Source: Rufibacter glacialis (GTDB lineage Bacteria; Bacteroidota; Bacteroidia; Cytophagales; Hymenobacteraceae). Taken from it: DNA of 64,000 nt. A model generated the notes under the pieces. That model made no database searches and was not told where the DNA came from. It saw only the letters and a list, made by a program, of their open reading frames with translations. This document shows, piece by piece, positions 16,065 through 25,736 of this stretch. The DNA lies in NCBI RefSeq assembly GCF_008271745.1, contig NZ_VKKZ01000022.1, forward strand, positions 62,001 to 126,000. Direction: 5' to 3'. Position 1 is the first letter of the stretch. Each line of letters starts with the position of its first letter. Made by a program: the position numbers and the translations under genes.

Positions 16065-17473
16065 TGAATCTGCAACAATACCGTCATATCTATTTCCTGG
16101 GCATTGGGGGCATTGGCATGAGTGCCTTGGCCCGCTGGTTTTTGGCCAAGGGGTTTGCCGTGGCGGGGTATGACAAAACACCTACGCCCTTGACCCAGAA
16201 ACTGGAGAAGGAAGGCGCCACCATTCACTTTACGGATGACGTGCAGCTGATTCCGGCCTCTTTTAGGGAAAACAAAGAGGAAACGCTGGTGATCCTGACG
16301 CCCGCCGTTCCAGCCTCGCACCAGGAGAAACAGTACCTGGTCCACCACGGCTTCACCATCATGAAGCGCTCCCAGGTGCTGGGGCTCTTAACGCAGGACC
16401 AGTACCTGGTGGCCGTAGCAGGAACCCACGGGAAAACCACCACCTCCAGCATGGTGGCGCACCTTCTGCACCACGCCGGGGTATCTACTTCCGCGTTTTT
16501 AGGGGGCATTTCCACTGATCTAGGGTCTAACCTGCTGTTGCCGCACCAGGAGGAAGAGCGGGCTCTAGCCGTGGTGGAAGCTGATGAGTATGACCGGTCG
16601 TTTCTGACCCTGCACCCAGACATTGCCATTGTCACCTCCACTGACCCAGACCATCTTGATATCTACGGCGAGAAAGAAGCCTTGGTAGAGTCATTTAAGC
16701 AGTTTGTGCGGCAGATCAAGCCCAACGGCTACCTTTTGCTGAACCACACGGCAGACCAGAGCCTGGCAGAAGTGGTGGACCCATCGGTAACGGTTATCCG
16801 GTACGGACTTGAGAAAGAGGAGTTAGCCGTCACCGACTTGCAGATAGCTGATGGGGCCATGAATTTTTCCGTCAAAGGAAGGAACTTAGTTTTGCCCCAG
16901 ACCGCTTTGCAAGTGCCCGGCTTCCACAACGTGGAGAACGCGGTGGCCGCGGCGCAGGCCGTTTCCCTTTTAGGCGTACCGGTCCAGAAAATCCAATCAG
17001 GAATTTCTACTTACACCGGCGTAAAAAGAAGGTTTGAAAAGTTATACGCAACCAAAAAAAGAGTATATTTAGACGATTACGCGCATCACCCCAGAGAGAT
17101 AGAAGCGTTCCTCCAATCGGTCAGGGCGTTATATCCGGGGCAGAAGCTGAGAGTTATCTTTCAACCCCACTTATTCACTCGCACCCGCGACTTTTTAGAA
17201 GGATTTGCCCGGAGCCTGAGCCTCGCAGATGAGGTATGGCTCTTGGAGATCTACCCGGCCCGGGAAGAACCTATCCCGGGGGTGACCTCGGCCCTGTTAT
17301 ATGACCAGATAACAGGTGTGAAAAAGCGCCTTTTGCCCAAAAATGCAGTTCTGCAGGCACTCAGAGAAGATTTGGATTATAAAGTGTTGGCCACCATTGG
17401 GGCAGGCGACATAGACACCCTGGTACCAGAGATTAAATGTTTATTGGAGGAGAAGGACCATGTTATGGAATAG
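16064..17473 (+). CDS. murC: UDP-N-acetylmuramate--L-alanine ligase
   Basis: A 469-residue Mur ligase beginning with the nucleotide-binding fold IYFLGIGGIGMSALARW (residues 9-25), a P-loop AGTHGKTTTSSMVAHLL (about 123-139), EADEYDRSFL and STDPDHLDIYG in the centre, and C-domain DDYAHHPREIEAFL (about 345-358) and FQPHLFTRT. It ligates L-alanine to UDP-MurNAc, the first step of stem peptide assembly. It overlaps ftsQ by 14 bp. Confidence 0.96.
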   Translation: MNLQQYRHIYFLGIGGIGMSALARWFLAKGFAVAGYDKTPTPLTQKLEKEGATIHFTDDVQLIPASFRENKEETLVILTPAVPASHQEKQYLVHHGFTIMKRSQVLGLLTQDQYLVAVAGTHGKTTTSSMVAHLLHHAGVSTSAFLGGISTDLGSNLLLPHQEEERALAVVEADEYDRSFLTLHPDIAIVTSTDPDHLDIYGEKEALVESFKQFVRQIKPNGYLLLNHTADQSLAEVVDPSVTVIRYGLEKEELAVTDLQIADGAMNFSVKGRNLVLPQTALQVPGFHNVENAVAAAQAVSLLGVPVQKIQSGISTYTGVKRRFEKLYATKKRVYLDDYAHHPREIEAFLQSVRALYPGQKLRVIFQPHLFTRTRDFLEGFARSLSLADEVWLLEIYPAREEPIPGVTSALLYDQITGVKKRLLPKNAVLQALREDLDYKVLATIGAGDIDTLVPEIKCLLEEKDHVME

Positions 17474-18221
17474 GAAGGTAAAAGCGCTTCTATTTGCCCT
17501 ATTCTGCATGGGGGGCTTTGTTTTTTTAGCGGGATTTTCAAAAAATAGGCAGGAGGGAAAAATATGCAAAAAAGTCAATATTAAAATTGATAATGAGTAT
17601 AACAATTACTTTCTTAGTGAATCGGAAGTGATGGCGCTGCTGACCCGTAACGGGAACCAGCCACTCACCGGAATGAAAAAAGAGGAGATTGACCTGAAGC
17701 GGCTGGAAATGCGAATAAAATCGCATAAATTTGTAAGGCAAGCGGAGGTCTCTCGAGATCTGGAAGGGAATATTAACGTCACCATACAGCAAAACCGGCC
17801 TATTGCCCGGCTGCTGAGTACTGAGAAAGACGTGTACTTAGACGAAGAAGGAAATCAACTGCCTTTGTCCACCCTGTACACGGCCCATGTCATCCCCGTG
17901 ACATCCTCAGTGGTGGCCAAACCCAAGTCCGGTTCTTTTTTTCAGGATTCTGTGGGCAAGGCGTACTTGTCTCTGCTCCGCTTCATAGAAAAAGATCCCT
18001 TTTGGAACGCCCAACTTGCCCACATGGACATTGACCAGAAAGGCAAGGTGAGTTTTTTGACCCAGGTGGGGGACCAGCGCATTGAATTTGGCAAGCCGGT
18101 AAACGTGCAGGAGAAATTCAGAAAGCTTTTCATCTTTTACAAAGAGGTGATGCCAGTAGTGGGCTGGGATAAGTACAGCCGCTTGAATATTGAATACAAG
18201 GATCAGATTATTTGTGAATAG
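17460..18221 (+). CDS. ftsQ: Cell division protein FtsQ
   Basis: The 253-residue bitopic protein has a short cytoplasmic N-terminus, one transmembrane helix (about 9-26) and a periplasmic part in which residues 36-110 look like a POTRA domain (VNIKIDNEYNNYFLSESEV .. LEGNINVTIQQNRPIARLL) followed by the beta domain. FtsQ bridges early and late divisome proteins. Sequence conservation of the family is low; assignment rests on topology, domain order and the place between murC and ftsA. The start codon lies inside the end of murC. Confidence 0.88.
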   Translation: MLWNRKVKALLFALFCMGGFVFLAGFSKNRQEGKICKKVNIKIDNEYNNYFLSESEVMALLTRNGNQPLTGMKKEEIDLKRLEMRIKSHKFVRQAEVSRDLEGNINVTIQQNRPIARLLSTEKDVYLDEEGNQLPLSTLYTAHVIPVTSSVVAKPKSGSFFQDSVGKAYLSLLRFIEKDPFWNAQLAHMDIDQKGKVSFLTQVGDQRIEFGKPVNVQEKFRKLFIFYKEVMPVVGWDKYSRLNIEYKDQIICE

Positions 18222-18229
18222 TTAATGAT

Positions 18230-19558
18230 ATGACGCAGAACGACAAAATAGTTGTAGGCTTAGACATTGGAACAACCAAAATTTGCGCGCTGGTAGGTAG
18301 GAAGAACGAGTATGGCAAGCTGGAGATCCTGGGCTTGGGCAAAGCAGTATCTGAAGGGGTAGTGCGGGGCATGGTAAGTAACATTGACAAGACAGTTGAG
18401 GCCATCCGCAAAGCCATTAGGCAAGCAGAGGAGCAATCTGGAATTGATATAAAAGTAGTGAACGTAGGTATTGCCGGGCAGCACATCAAGAGTCTGCAGC
18501 ACAACGGCAGCATCACGCGCACTTCCTTAGACAGTGAGATCACCGTGGAAGACGTGAACCGTCTTACCAATGACATGTACCGCCTGGTGACCCCACCCGG
18601 CAGTGAGATCATCCACGTGATGCCGCAGGACTACAAGGTGGATTACGAAGATGGCATCATGGACCCGGTGGGCATGTCTGGCGTGCGTCTGGAAGGTAAT
18701 TTCCATATCATCACGGCGCAGTCTAACGCAGTCAACAACATCACCAAGTGCATTACCCGCGCGGGCCTGGAGATTGATCAGTTGATCCTGGAGCCCTTGG
18801 CCTCTTGCATGTCTGTGCTGAGTGAGGAAGAGCGCGAGGCTGGTGTAGCCTTGATTGACATTGGCGGCGGAACCACAGACCTGGCTATCTTCAAAGACAA
18901 TATCATCCGGCATACGGCGGTTCTCCCTTTCGGTGGAAATATTATCACTTCAGATATCAAGCAGGGCTGCATGGTCATGCAGAACCAGGCGGAGCAGTTG
19001 AAAGTGCGTTTCGGGAAGGCTATTGCCGACGAAGCCTCTGACAATGAGATTGTTTCCATTCCTGGCTTGCGTGACCGGACCCCTAAAGAGATATCCTTGA
19101 AAAACCTTGCTTTTATTATAGAAGCAAGAATGGAGGAAATTGTTGAACTCGTTTACTCAGAAATTGTTAGAAGCGGGTATGCGAACCAGTTAGCGGCGGG
19201 CGTTGTGATAACCGGAGGCGGGGCACAACTGCAGAACCTGGTGCAATTAGTAGAGTATTTGACTGGCCTTGATGCCCGTATCGGTTATCCGAATGAGCAT
19301 TTGGGAAAGAGCAAGATAGACTCTGTGAAAAGCCCCATGTTTGCAACTACCGTTGGGTTGGTTCTAGCTGGTTATCAAGCCCTGGATGAGCGGGTAAACC
19401 GCTACACTGAAATGACCAACAGCCCAGACACCCGGGTGGTGAATGAGGTGAAACCAGTGCAGAAGGCCAGCAGCGGAGGTGGATTCTTTAACAAGATTAT
19501 AGAACGCACCAAAGGCATGCTCATCGATGATTTTGACGATAAGCAACAGAACTATTAA
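18230..19558 (+). CDS. ftsA: Cell division protein FtsA
   Basis: A 442-residue actin-like ATPase that anchors FtsZ filaments to the membrane. Nucleotide-binding blocks are VVGLDIGTTKICALVG (residues 8-23, phosphate 1), ALIDIGGGTTDLAIF (about 206-220, phosphate 2) and GVVITGGGAQLQNL (about 324-337, adenosine). The SHS2/1C domain occupies about 85-165. After a variable linker, the C-terminal GGGFFNKIIERTKGMLIDD forms the amphipathic membrane-targeting helix, followed by an acidic tail. It starts 8 bp after ftsQ and ends 23 bp before ftsZ. Confidence 0.96.
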   Translation: MTQNDKIVVGLDIGTTKICALVGRKNEYGKLEILGLGKAVSEGVVRGMVSNIDKTVEAIRKAIRQAEEQSGIDIKVVNVGIAGQHIKSLQHNGSITRTSLDSEITVEDVNRLTNDMYRLVTPPGSEIIHVMPQDYKVDYEDGIMDPVGMSGVRLEGNFHIITAQSNAVNNITKCITRAGLEIDQLILEPLASCMSVLSEEEREAGVALIDIGGGTTDLAIFKDNIIRHTAVLPFGGNIITSDIKQGCMVMQNQAEQLKVRFGKAIADEASDNEIVSIPGLRDRTPKEISLKNLAFIIEARMEEIVELVYSEIVRSGYANQLAAGVVITGGGAQLQNLVQLVEYLTGLDARIGYPNEHLGKSKIDSVKSPMFATTVGLVLAGYQALDERVNRYTEMTNSPDTRVVNEVKPVQKASSGGGFFNKIIERTKGMLIDDFDDKQQNY

Positions 19559-19581
19559 CGCGTAATTTCAGGAGAGATAAC

Positions 19582-21090
19582 ATGAGTTTTTCATCGTATA
19601 AGTTTGATGTGCCATCACACTCCAAATCCATCATCAAGGTCATTGGTGTTGGCGGAGGGGGAAGCAATGCCGTGAACCACATGTTCAACCAAGGCATTAA
19701 GGACGTGGAGTTTGTGGTGTGCAATACCGATGAACAGGCGTTGAAAAGCAGCAGTGTGCCCAACAAGCTCCAGATTGGTACCACCCTGACCGAAGGTCTT
19801 GGCGCGGGGGCTAACCCAGAGCGTGGCAAACAGGCTGCCTTGGAAAGCAAGGAAGAGATACGGGAACTGTTAGGCGCCCATACCAAAATGGTTTTCATCA
19901 CGGCAGGAATGGGAGGAGGAACCGGTACCGGTGCCGCCCCAGTTATTGCCAAGGTGGCCAAGGAAATGGACATCCTGACGGTAGGTATCGTGACCGCTCC
20001 CTTTGCCTTTGAGGGCCGCAAGAAGCGTACTGCCGCTGACAACGGGATCAAGGAACTGAGCGAAAACTGCGATACGGTCCTTGTTATCTTGAATGATAAA
20101 CTACGCGAGATGTTCGGGAACCTGCCTATCAGGGCAGCGTTTGCCAAAGCAGATAACGTCTTGACCACCGCCGCCAAAAGTATTGCCGAGATCATCACGG
20201 TGACTTCTGAGGTGAACGTGGACTTTGAAGACGTGAAAACTGTCATGAAAGACTCCGGTGCCGCCGTGATGGGTTCTGCCATCACCGAAGGCGAGAACCG
20301 TGCCCTTCGGGCCGCCGAGGAATCCCTGTCTTCGCCGTTGCTGAACAACACCGACATCCATGGCGCTCAGAAGATCCTTCTCTCCATCATGTCTGGTGAC
20401 CAGGCCGAGTTGGAGATGGATGAACTGACGGAGATCACAGATTACATCCAGGAAAAAGCAGGTGATGATTCTGAGGTGATCTTCGGGCACGGCATTGATT
20501 CTTCTTTGGGAGCCAGCATCCGGGTAACGGTGATCGCTACCGGGTTTGCGCGGGAAATTGAAAGCCTGCCAGCTCCAAAAAAGACCGTTGAGGCCGGACC
20601 AACCATTGGAGCAACTGCGCCTCAGGCAGTAACTGAAGAAGTTATAGAGCCAGTCGCTCCGGTAATCCCTACCACGTATTCGGTGACGCCGCCTGCTTCC
20701 GCTACCCAATTGGTAGCCAACGAGCCGGTACGCAAGCCCGTGCCAGTGGCAGAGAATACAAGCAGAATCGTGTTTGACCTGGATGCGGATAGCGGAATCG
20801 TTTCACCTGCGTACGAGGAAGAGGTTTTTGTCCCTGAACCTGTCCAGGAAAGCCGGAACCCCCAGACCAACCGCATGGATGAGCGCCGCGAGCGCCTGCG
20901 CAGATTAAGTGCAGATGCTTATTCAGATGCTTCTATCAAAGAGAAACTGGAAGTTCCTGCTTACTTGCGCAGAAACGTGCAGCTGGAGAATGTGGTGCCC
21001 TCTGCAGAGCAGAAGATCTCCCGGTTCAACCTGAATGATGACAATGAACTACTAGGAGACAACCGTTTCCTGCATGATAATGTAGACTAA
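19582..21090 (+). CDS. ftsZ: Cell division GTPase FtsZ
   Basis: The 502-residue tubulin homologue begins its GTPase domain with IKVIGVGGGGSNAVNHM (residues 18-34), carries the tubulin signature GMGGGTGTGAAPVIA (about 111-125) and the T7 loop NVDFEDVKTVM (about 212-222). The first 330 residues are well conserved; a ~150-residue Pro/Val-rich linker then leads to a C-terminal segment with DERRERLRRLSADAY and an end FNLNDDNELLGDNRFLHDNVD-like acidic tail (last 21 residues), typical of Bacteroidota. It is the last gene of the cluster and is followed by a strong terminator. Confidence 0.97.
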   Translation: MSFSSYKFDVPSHSKSIIKVIGVGGGGSNAVNHMFNQGIKDVEFVVCNTDEQALKSSSVPNKLQIGTTLTEGLGAGANPERGKQAALESKEEIRELLGAHTKMVFITAGMGGGTGTGAAPVIAKVAKEMDILTVGIVTAPFAFEGRKKRTAADNGIKELSENCDTVLVILNDKLREMFGNLPIRAAFAKADNVLTTAAKSIAEIITVTSEVNVDFEDVKTVMKDSGAAVMGSAITEGENRALRAAEESLSSPLLNNTDIHGAQKILLSIMSGDQAELEMDELTEITDYIQEKAGDDSEVIFGHGIDSSLGASIRVTVIATGFAREIESLPAPKKTVEAGPTIGATAPQAVTEEVIEPVAPVIPTTYSVTPPASATQLVANEPVRKPVPVAENTSRIVFDLDADSGIVSPAYEEEVFVPEPVQESRNPQTNRMDERRERLRRLSADAYSDASIKEKLEVPAYLRRNVQLENVVPSAEQKISRFNLNDDNELLGDNRFLHDNVD

Positions 21091-21105
21091 TTACCGTCTG
21101 CTTTC

Positions 21106-21150
21106 AAAAAAGAAGCCCGAAAACGTTCTACGTTTTCGGGCTTCTTTTTT
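21106..21150 (+). terminator. Strong intrinsic terminator after ftsZ
   Basis: A 20-bp stem built from GAAGCCCGAAAACG and its complement, flanked by A6 and T6, with a 5-nt loop (21126-21130), lies 15 bp after the ftsZ stop codon. The A and T tracts make it work in both directions, so it can also end the minus-strand FMN reductase transcript. Confidence 0.93.
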
Positions 21151-21174
21151 GAATAGGCCTACAAGATTCATGGA

Positions 21175-21699
21175 TTAAAACTGGAGGAACTCGGTGATCT
21201 GCTCTTCCAGCAACTGCAGGTACAGCGTGTTGGTGAACTGGCCATCCTGGAGGTGCTTGTGGATGTACGGGAACCGGGGCTTCTGGGCCAGCACATGCAA
21301 GCCACAATAATTCAGAACATCGGTTAAATGGCTTAAGGCAATGTTGCCGCCTTGGCTACCCGTAGAAAGCCCCACCAGGGCTCCCTTCTTGTAACGCAGC
21401 GCCTGGGGGTACTCCAACCCGTCAATGAACGCCTTTAATACCCCGGGGTATGAGCAGTTATATTCTGGCACAATAAACACCATCTTCTGGACCCCCGCCA
21501 CGCGTTGCCTAAGTTCCAGGAACCCCTGCGAGTACAACTCACTTTTGTACAGGGTAGGGGAGGCGAAGTCTAGCGGCAGGTCTTGCAGGTCCAGGATCTC
21601 TGCCGTTTGCCCTTTGGCAATGAGTAGTTGCTGGTAGAGCCTGGCTACCTGCAGGGTGATGGAGTTGGGCCGGTTAGTGCCCGATATGATTAGGATCAT
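21175..21699 (-). CDS. NADPH-dependent FMN reductase family protein
   Basis: A 174-residue flavodoxin-like protein. The FMN phosphate-binding loop SGTNRPNS is at residues 6-13; PEYNCSYPGVLKAFIDGL (about 78-95) is the second family signature (PEYN.s.Pg.LKn.iD), and STGSQGG (about 111-117) contacts the flavin. Members reduce quinones, azo dyes or chromate with NAD(P)H; the physiological substrate here is unknown. It is a lone gene converging with ftsZ across the shared terminator. Confidence 0.9.
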   Translation of the reverse strand: MILIISGTNRPNSITLQVARLYQQLLIAKGQTAEILDLQDLPLDFASPTLYKSELYSQGFLELRQRVAGVQKMVFIVPEYNCSYPGVLKAFIDGLEYPQALRYKKGALVGLSTGSQGGNIALSHLTDVLNYCGLHVLAQKPRFPYIHKHLQDGQFTNTLYLQLLEEQITEFLQF

Positions 21700-21822
21700 C
21701 AGGATCTTTGTTTGGCTGAAAATGAAGCGAAGCAGGCGCTAATTTACTCCATTTTATGAGAAGGGAAGAACAACTGGTGTTTCCCTGTTCCCCGTTTCCC
21801 GCCTGTTTTTATAAAAGGAACC

Positions 21823-21863
21823 AAAAAAAGGCGAGGCCTTCCAGATAGAAAGCCTCGCCTTTT
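21823..21863 (-). terminator. Terminator after sdhB
   Basis: The stem GGCGAGGC / GCCTCGCC, extended by A7 and T4 tracts, follows the sdhB stop codon by 22 bp on the minus strand. It should end the sdhCAB transcript. Confidence 0.88.
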
Positions 21864-21884
21864 GTAAAAACACCCGGGAAATCG

Positions 21885-22667
21885 TTACACGTTCTCTGAG
21901 GTGAAGGAGGCGTTGATGTACTCGCGGTTCAGCATGGCAATGTTCTCCAGAGAGATACCCACCGGGCACTCAGCCGCGCAGGAACCAATATTGGTACAAG
22001 CCCCGAAGCCTTCTTTGTCCATCTGGGCCACCATGTTCTCTACACGTGTCTTCCGCTCTACCTTACCCTGGGGCAACATGGCCAGCTGAGAAACTTTGGC
22101 AGAAGTGAAGAGCATGGCAGATCCGTTCTTACAGGCCGCCACACAGGCGCCGCACTGAATACAGGTAGCCGCGTCAAACGCTTTGTCCGCAATATTCTTA
22201 GGGATCGGGATCTCATTGGCGTCAGGTACCCCACCGGTGTTCACGGAGATGTACCCACCTGCCTGCTGAATGCGATCCAGGGCCGAACGGTCGGTGCAAA
22301 GGTCTTTCAACACCGGGAACGGACCTGCTCTCCAGGGCTCAATGGTAATGGTGTCTCCGTCAGAGAACTTGCGCATGTGCAACTGACAGGTGGTCGTGCC
22401 ACGCTCCGGGCCGTGAGCCCGGCCGTTGATGTACAGGCTGCACATTCCGCAGATACCCTCGCGGCAGTCATGGTCAAACGCCACCGGATCAATGCCTTTC
22501 AGGAGCAAGTCCTCATTGAGCACGTCCATCATTTCCAGGAAAGACATTTCCGGGGAGATGTCTTTAATTTGATATGTTTCCAGCGTACCGGCCGCCTGGG
22601 AGTTTTTCTGTCTCCATACTTTCAGCGTCAGGTTCATTGGTTTGCTGTTAGGATTATTACCAGCCAT
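21885..22667 (-). CDS. sdhB: Succinate dehydrogenase/fumarate reductase iron-sulfur subunit
   Basis: A 260-residue electron-transfer subunit. The plant-type [2Fe-2S] cluster ligands are in [15 protein letters not shown] (about 72-86) with the last Cys in TTTCQLHM; the ferredoxin-like half has [17 protein letters not shown] (about 156-172) and [15 protein letters not shown] (about 213-227) for the [4Fe-4S] and [3Fe-4S] clusters. It moves electrons from the flavoprotein to menaquinone at the membrane anchor. Gene order sdhC-sdhA-sdhB with a single anchor subunit is the Bacteroidota type-B complex. Confidence 0.96.
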   Translation of the reverse strand: MAGNNPNSKPMNLTLKVWRQKNSQAAGTLETYQIKDISPEMSFLEMMDVLNEDLLLKGIDPVAFDHDCREGICGMCSLYINGRAHGPERGTTTCQLHMRKFSDGDTITIEPWRAGPFPVLKDLCTDRSALDRIQQAGGYISVNTGGVPDANEIPIPKNIADKAFDAATCIQCGACVAACKNGSAMLFTSAKVSQLAMLPQGKVERKTRVENMVAQMDKEGFGACTNIGSCAAECPVGISLENIAMLNREYINASFTSENV

Positions 22668-22776
22668 TTTCTTTCTAATTAAGAATTAAGAATCTGGAAT
22701 CAGGAATGGAAGGAAGTGGAGCTACTCAAACAGCTTACTGGAGTTTATCTCCTGCTTCTTTATTCCTAACTCTTAC

Positions 22777-24690
22777 TTATTTATAGCTTCTCTGCGTCAG
22801 TTTCACATTCTCAAACTTCAGCTCTTCCTTGTGCAATACCGGCTGTTGGTTAATGCCTGTATATTCCCACGCAGCTACATAGGTGTAATTCTCATCATCA
22901 CGCAGGGCTTCGTTCTCTGGGGTCTGGTATTCTTCCCGGAAGTGACCGCCGCAGGACTCGTTGCGGTTCAGGGCATCCTCTACCATCAGTTCGCCCAGCT
23001 CCAGGAAGTCGGCCACACGGCCGGCTTTCTCCAGGGTAACGTTCAGTTCCTCGTTCACGCCAAGGATCTTCACGTCTCTCCAGAACTCATCACGCAGCTT
23101 CCTGATTTCCTGTTTGGCATACTGAAGGCCTTCGGCGTTACGGGCCATACCGCAGTAATCCCACATCAGAAGACCCAGGGCCTTGTGGAAATCATCTACC
23201 GTTCTGGTACCGTTGATGCTCAACAACCGGTTCACGTCAGCCTGTACCTTCGCTTCGGCCTCTTTGAAGGCCGGGTGAGTGGTCTCTACTCTAGTGGTAG
23301 GGTTCTGAGCCAGGTAGTCACCAATGGTGTAAGGAATCACGAAATATCCATCGGCCAGGCCTTGCATCAGGGCAGATGCGCCCAGACGGTTGGCACCGTG
23401 GTCAGAGAAGTTACACTCACCGGTGGCATACAAGCCTGGCACGGTGGTCATGAGGTTATAATCCACCCAAAGCCCACCCATGGTGTAGTGTACCGCAGGG
23501 TAGATGCGCATGGGTTGCTCATAAGGGTTCTCGCCGGTGATCTTGGCGTACATCTCAAAGAGGTTCCCGTATTTCTGGCTGATTTTGTCCAAGCCTTCGC
23601 GTTTGATGGCATCAGCAAAGTCAAGGTAAACGGCCAGCTTGGTGGTTCCTACGCCACGTCCTTCGTCGCAAGCCAGCTTGGCGTTACGGGAAGCCACGTC
23701 GCGGGGCACCAGGTTACCAAAGGAAGGGTATTTACGCTCCAGGAAGTAATCACGCTCGTCTTCTGGGATTTGGTCGGCCGGACGGTTATCACCCACGGCT
23801 TTCGGCACCCAAACCCGGCCATCGTTCCGCAGGGACTCAGACATCAGCGTCAGCTTAGACTGATAGCCGCCAGACACGGGAATACAGGTAGGGTGAATCT
23901 GGGTAAAGCAAGGGTTGGCGAACAAAGCACCTTTCTTGTGCGCTCTCCAGATAGCCGTGGTATTGGAACCCATGGCGTTGGTGGAAAGGAAGAACACGTT
24001 GCCGTAGCCCCCGGTGGCCAGAATCACAGCATGGGCGCTATGTGACTCAATCTTACCGGTGATCAGGTGACGGGTCACAATGCCGCGGGCTTTGCCGTCT
24101 ACCATCACCAGGTCCAGCATCTCGGTGCGTGGGTACATCTTCACCTTGCCATAGGCAATCTGACGGTTCAGGGCAGAGTAGGCACCCAATAACAGCTGCT
24201 GACCGGTTTGGCCCCTAGCGTAGAAAGTCCGGCTTACCTGGGCACCCCCGAAGGAGCGGTTGGCCAGCAACCCGCCGTACTCACGGGCGAAAGGAACGCC
24301 TTGGGCCACGCACTGGTCAATGATGTTCACACTCACTTGGGCCAGACGGTACACGTTGGCCTCGCGGGCACGGTAGTCACCCCCTTTGATGGTGTCATAG
24401 AACAAACGGTACACGCTGTCCCCGTCGTTCTGATAGTTTTTGGCGGCATTGATACCTCCCTGGGCGGCAATGGAGTGGGCACGACGCGGGCTGTCCTGAT
24501 AGCAGAATGCTTTTACGTTGTAACCAAGCTCGGCTAGGGTAGCCGCGGCAGAAGCGCCGGCCAAGCCGGTTCCCACCACAATGATATCGTATTTTCTCTT
24601 GTTGGCAGGGTTTACCAACTTCACGTTGAATTTATGCTTGTCCCATTTCTCGGCCAATGGCCCTTCGGGAATTTTAGAATCTAAAATCAT
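22777..24690 (-). CDS. sdhA: Succinate dehydrogenase/fumarate reductase flavoprotein subunit
   Basis: A 637-residue FAD protein. The dinucleotide-binding [20 protein letters not shown] is near residues 41-60; [15 protein letters not shown] (about 68-82) contains the His that binds FAD covalently. Further conserved parts are QIHPTCIP (about 265-272), the active-site Arg region [22 protein letters not shown] (about 404-414) and [22 protein letters not shown] (split around residues 425-446). It oxidises succinate to fumarate in the TCA cycle, or works in reverse. It lies between sdhC (10 bp) and sdhB (109 bp). Confidence 0.97.
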   Translation of the reverse strand: MILDSKIPEGPLAEKWDKHKFNVKLVNPANKRKYDIIVVGTGLAGASAAATLAELGYNVKAFCYQDSPRRAHSIAAQGGINAAKNYQNDGDSVYRLFYDTIKGGDYRAREANVYRLAQVSVNIIDQCVAQGVPFAREYGGLLANRSFGGAQVSRTFYARGQTGQQLLLGAYSALNRQIAYGKVKMYPRTEMLDLVMVDGKARGIVTRHLITGKIESHSAHAVILATGGYGNVFFLSTNAMGSNTTAIWRAHKKGALFANPCFTQIHPTCIPVSGGYQSKLTLMSESLRNDGRVWVPKAVGDNRPADQIPEDERDYFLERKYPSFGNLVPRDVASRNAKLACDEGRGVGTTKLAVYLDFADAIKREGLDKISQKYGNLFEMYAKITGENPYEQPMRIYPAVHYTMGGLWVDYNLMTTVPGLYATGECNFSDHGANRLGASALMQGLADGYFVIPYTIGDYLAQNPTTRVETTHPAFKEAEAKVQADVNRLLSINGTRTVDDFHKALGLLMWDYCGMARNAEGLQYAKQEIRKLRDEFWRDVKILGVNEELNVTLEKAGRVADFLELGELMVEDALNRNESCGGHFREEYQTPENEALRDDENYTYVAAWEYTGINQQPVLHKEELKFENVKLTQRSYK

Positions 24691-24700
24691 AGCGTATTGC

Positions 24701-25390
24701 TTAGTTCAGAAGACCTTGAATGAAAAAGTAGAGTGGCATGGAGGCAAAGCCAGCAGGTACTACTATGGAAAAGAACGCCCCAAACTTCTGGATGGCCGGC
24801 GTGTACTTCTTGTGGTTCAGCCCCAAGGTGTGGAAGGCGCTGGAGAAACCGTGGTATAAATGAAGGCCTAAAGCAATCTGGGCTACCACGTAAATCAATA
24901 CATACCACCACAGTTGAAAAGACTGCACCACCACTGAATATAAATCGTCATAGCCGGTGCCTTCAATGTCAATCATGTTAGGTTCGCCAAAGCGGGCGCG
25001 CCAGAAGAAGTTGTATAAGTGGATGATCAGGAACAGCAGGATCACCGTGCCTAGCAATCCCATGCTGCGCGAAGACCAGTTGCTGTTGTCTTGCGGGCGG
25101 TTGTAGGCATAAGGCACCTTTCTAACGCTGTTGTTTTTACGGTTCAGGTAAAGGCTTTGGTAAATGTGGAACACGAACCCAAGCAACAGCACGATCTCCA
25201 TTGTCCGGATGATCGGGTTGGTGGCCATAAAGTGGGAATAAATATTGAAGGACGCGCCTCCATCACTTTTGAACAACTGAAGATTCCCTATAAGGTGGAC
25301 CACCAAAAAAGAGCAGAGAAACAAACCAGTCACGGCCACGACCAATTTACGGCCTATACTACTGGAAAACGTTTTAGAAAACCAACTCAT
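24701..25390 (-). CDS. sdhC: Succinate dehydrogenase cytochrome b556 membrane subunit
   Basis: A 229-residue protein with five predicted transmembrane helices (near 13-35, 57-80, 103-123, 148-172 and 195-222), the architecture of the single-anchor type-B diheme succinate:menaquinone oxidoreductase. Conserved His residues that could ligate hemes occur in HLIGNLQ, HFMATN-type, [16 protein letters not shown] and [15 protein letters not shown]. It is the first gene of the operon; a good promoter sits 54 bp upstream of its ATG. Confidence 0.93.
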   Translation of the reverse strand: MSWFSKTFSSSIGRKLVVAVTGLFLCSFLVVHLIGNLQLFKSDGGASFNIYSHFMATNPIIRTMEIVLLLGFVFHIYQSLYLNRKNNSVRKVPYAYNRPQDNSNWSSRSMGLLGTVILLFLIIHLYNFFWRARFGEPNMIDIEGTGYDDLYSVVVQSFQLWWYVLIYVVAQIALGLHLYHGFSSAFHTLGLNHKKYTPAIQKFGAFFSIVVPAGFASMPLYFFIQGLLN

Positions 25391-25443
25391 TTTGTTGTGT
25401 TAAGGTTGATAAAAAGGTGTGTAAAGGATCGGTTAAATCTTTT

Positions 25444-25474
25444 CAAAGGTACATGCCAAGGCTTTCTCAAGCAA
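25444..25474 (-). promoter_or_regulatory. Putative sdhCAB promoter
   Basis: On the minus strand a TTG (25474-25472) is followed after 20 nt by TACCTTTG (25451-25444), an exact match to the Bacteroidota -7 consensus TAnnTTTG. The expected transcription start near 25437 gives a leader of about 47 nt before the sdhC ATG. Confidence 0.65.
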
Positions 25475-25736
25475 TGGAAGTTTTTATTTTAAATGAATCT
25501 AAATAATTGGCCTCTGAGAGGTGAAACAGGAGGAAAAAGCCGCTTGTTTTTGAACTGTTTGCCCCAAATTCGCTTAAAAACACTAAATGATTCGTAAATT
25601 ACAACAGTGGTACAGGTAATTCGTTATAGCCATACAAACGTATAAATATAACCATGAGGCATTGGATTTGTTTCTCTTGCCAGTGGGCTGTATCTAGCTT
25701 CTTCTATCTTTGTTTTTGCGTGCAAAACCCTACTAT

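Noticed and set aside
19521-20357. Minus-strand open frame of 278 codons opposite ftsZ
   Set aside because: Ser/Thr-rich mirror translation of the FtsZ GTPase domain; no independent coding evidence.
22831-24045. Plus-strand open frame of 404 codons opposite sdhA
   Set aside because: The sdhA frame has every expected motif; the antisense product is unlike any protein and has no ribosome binding site.
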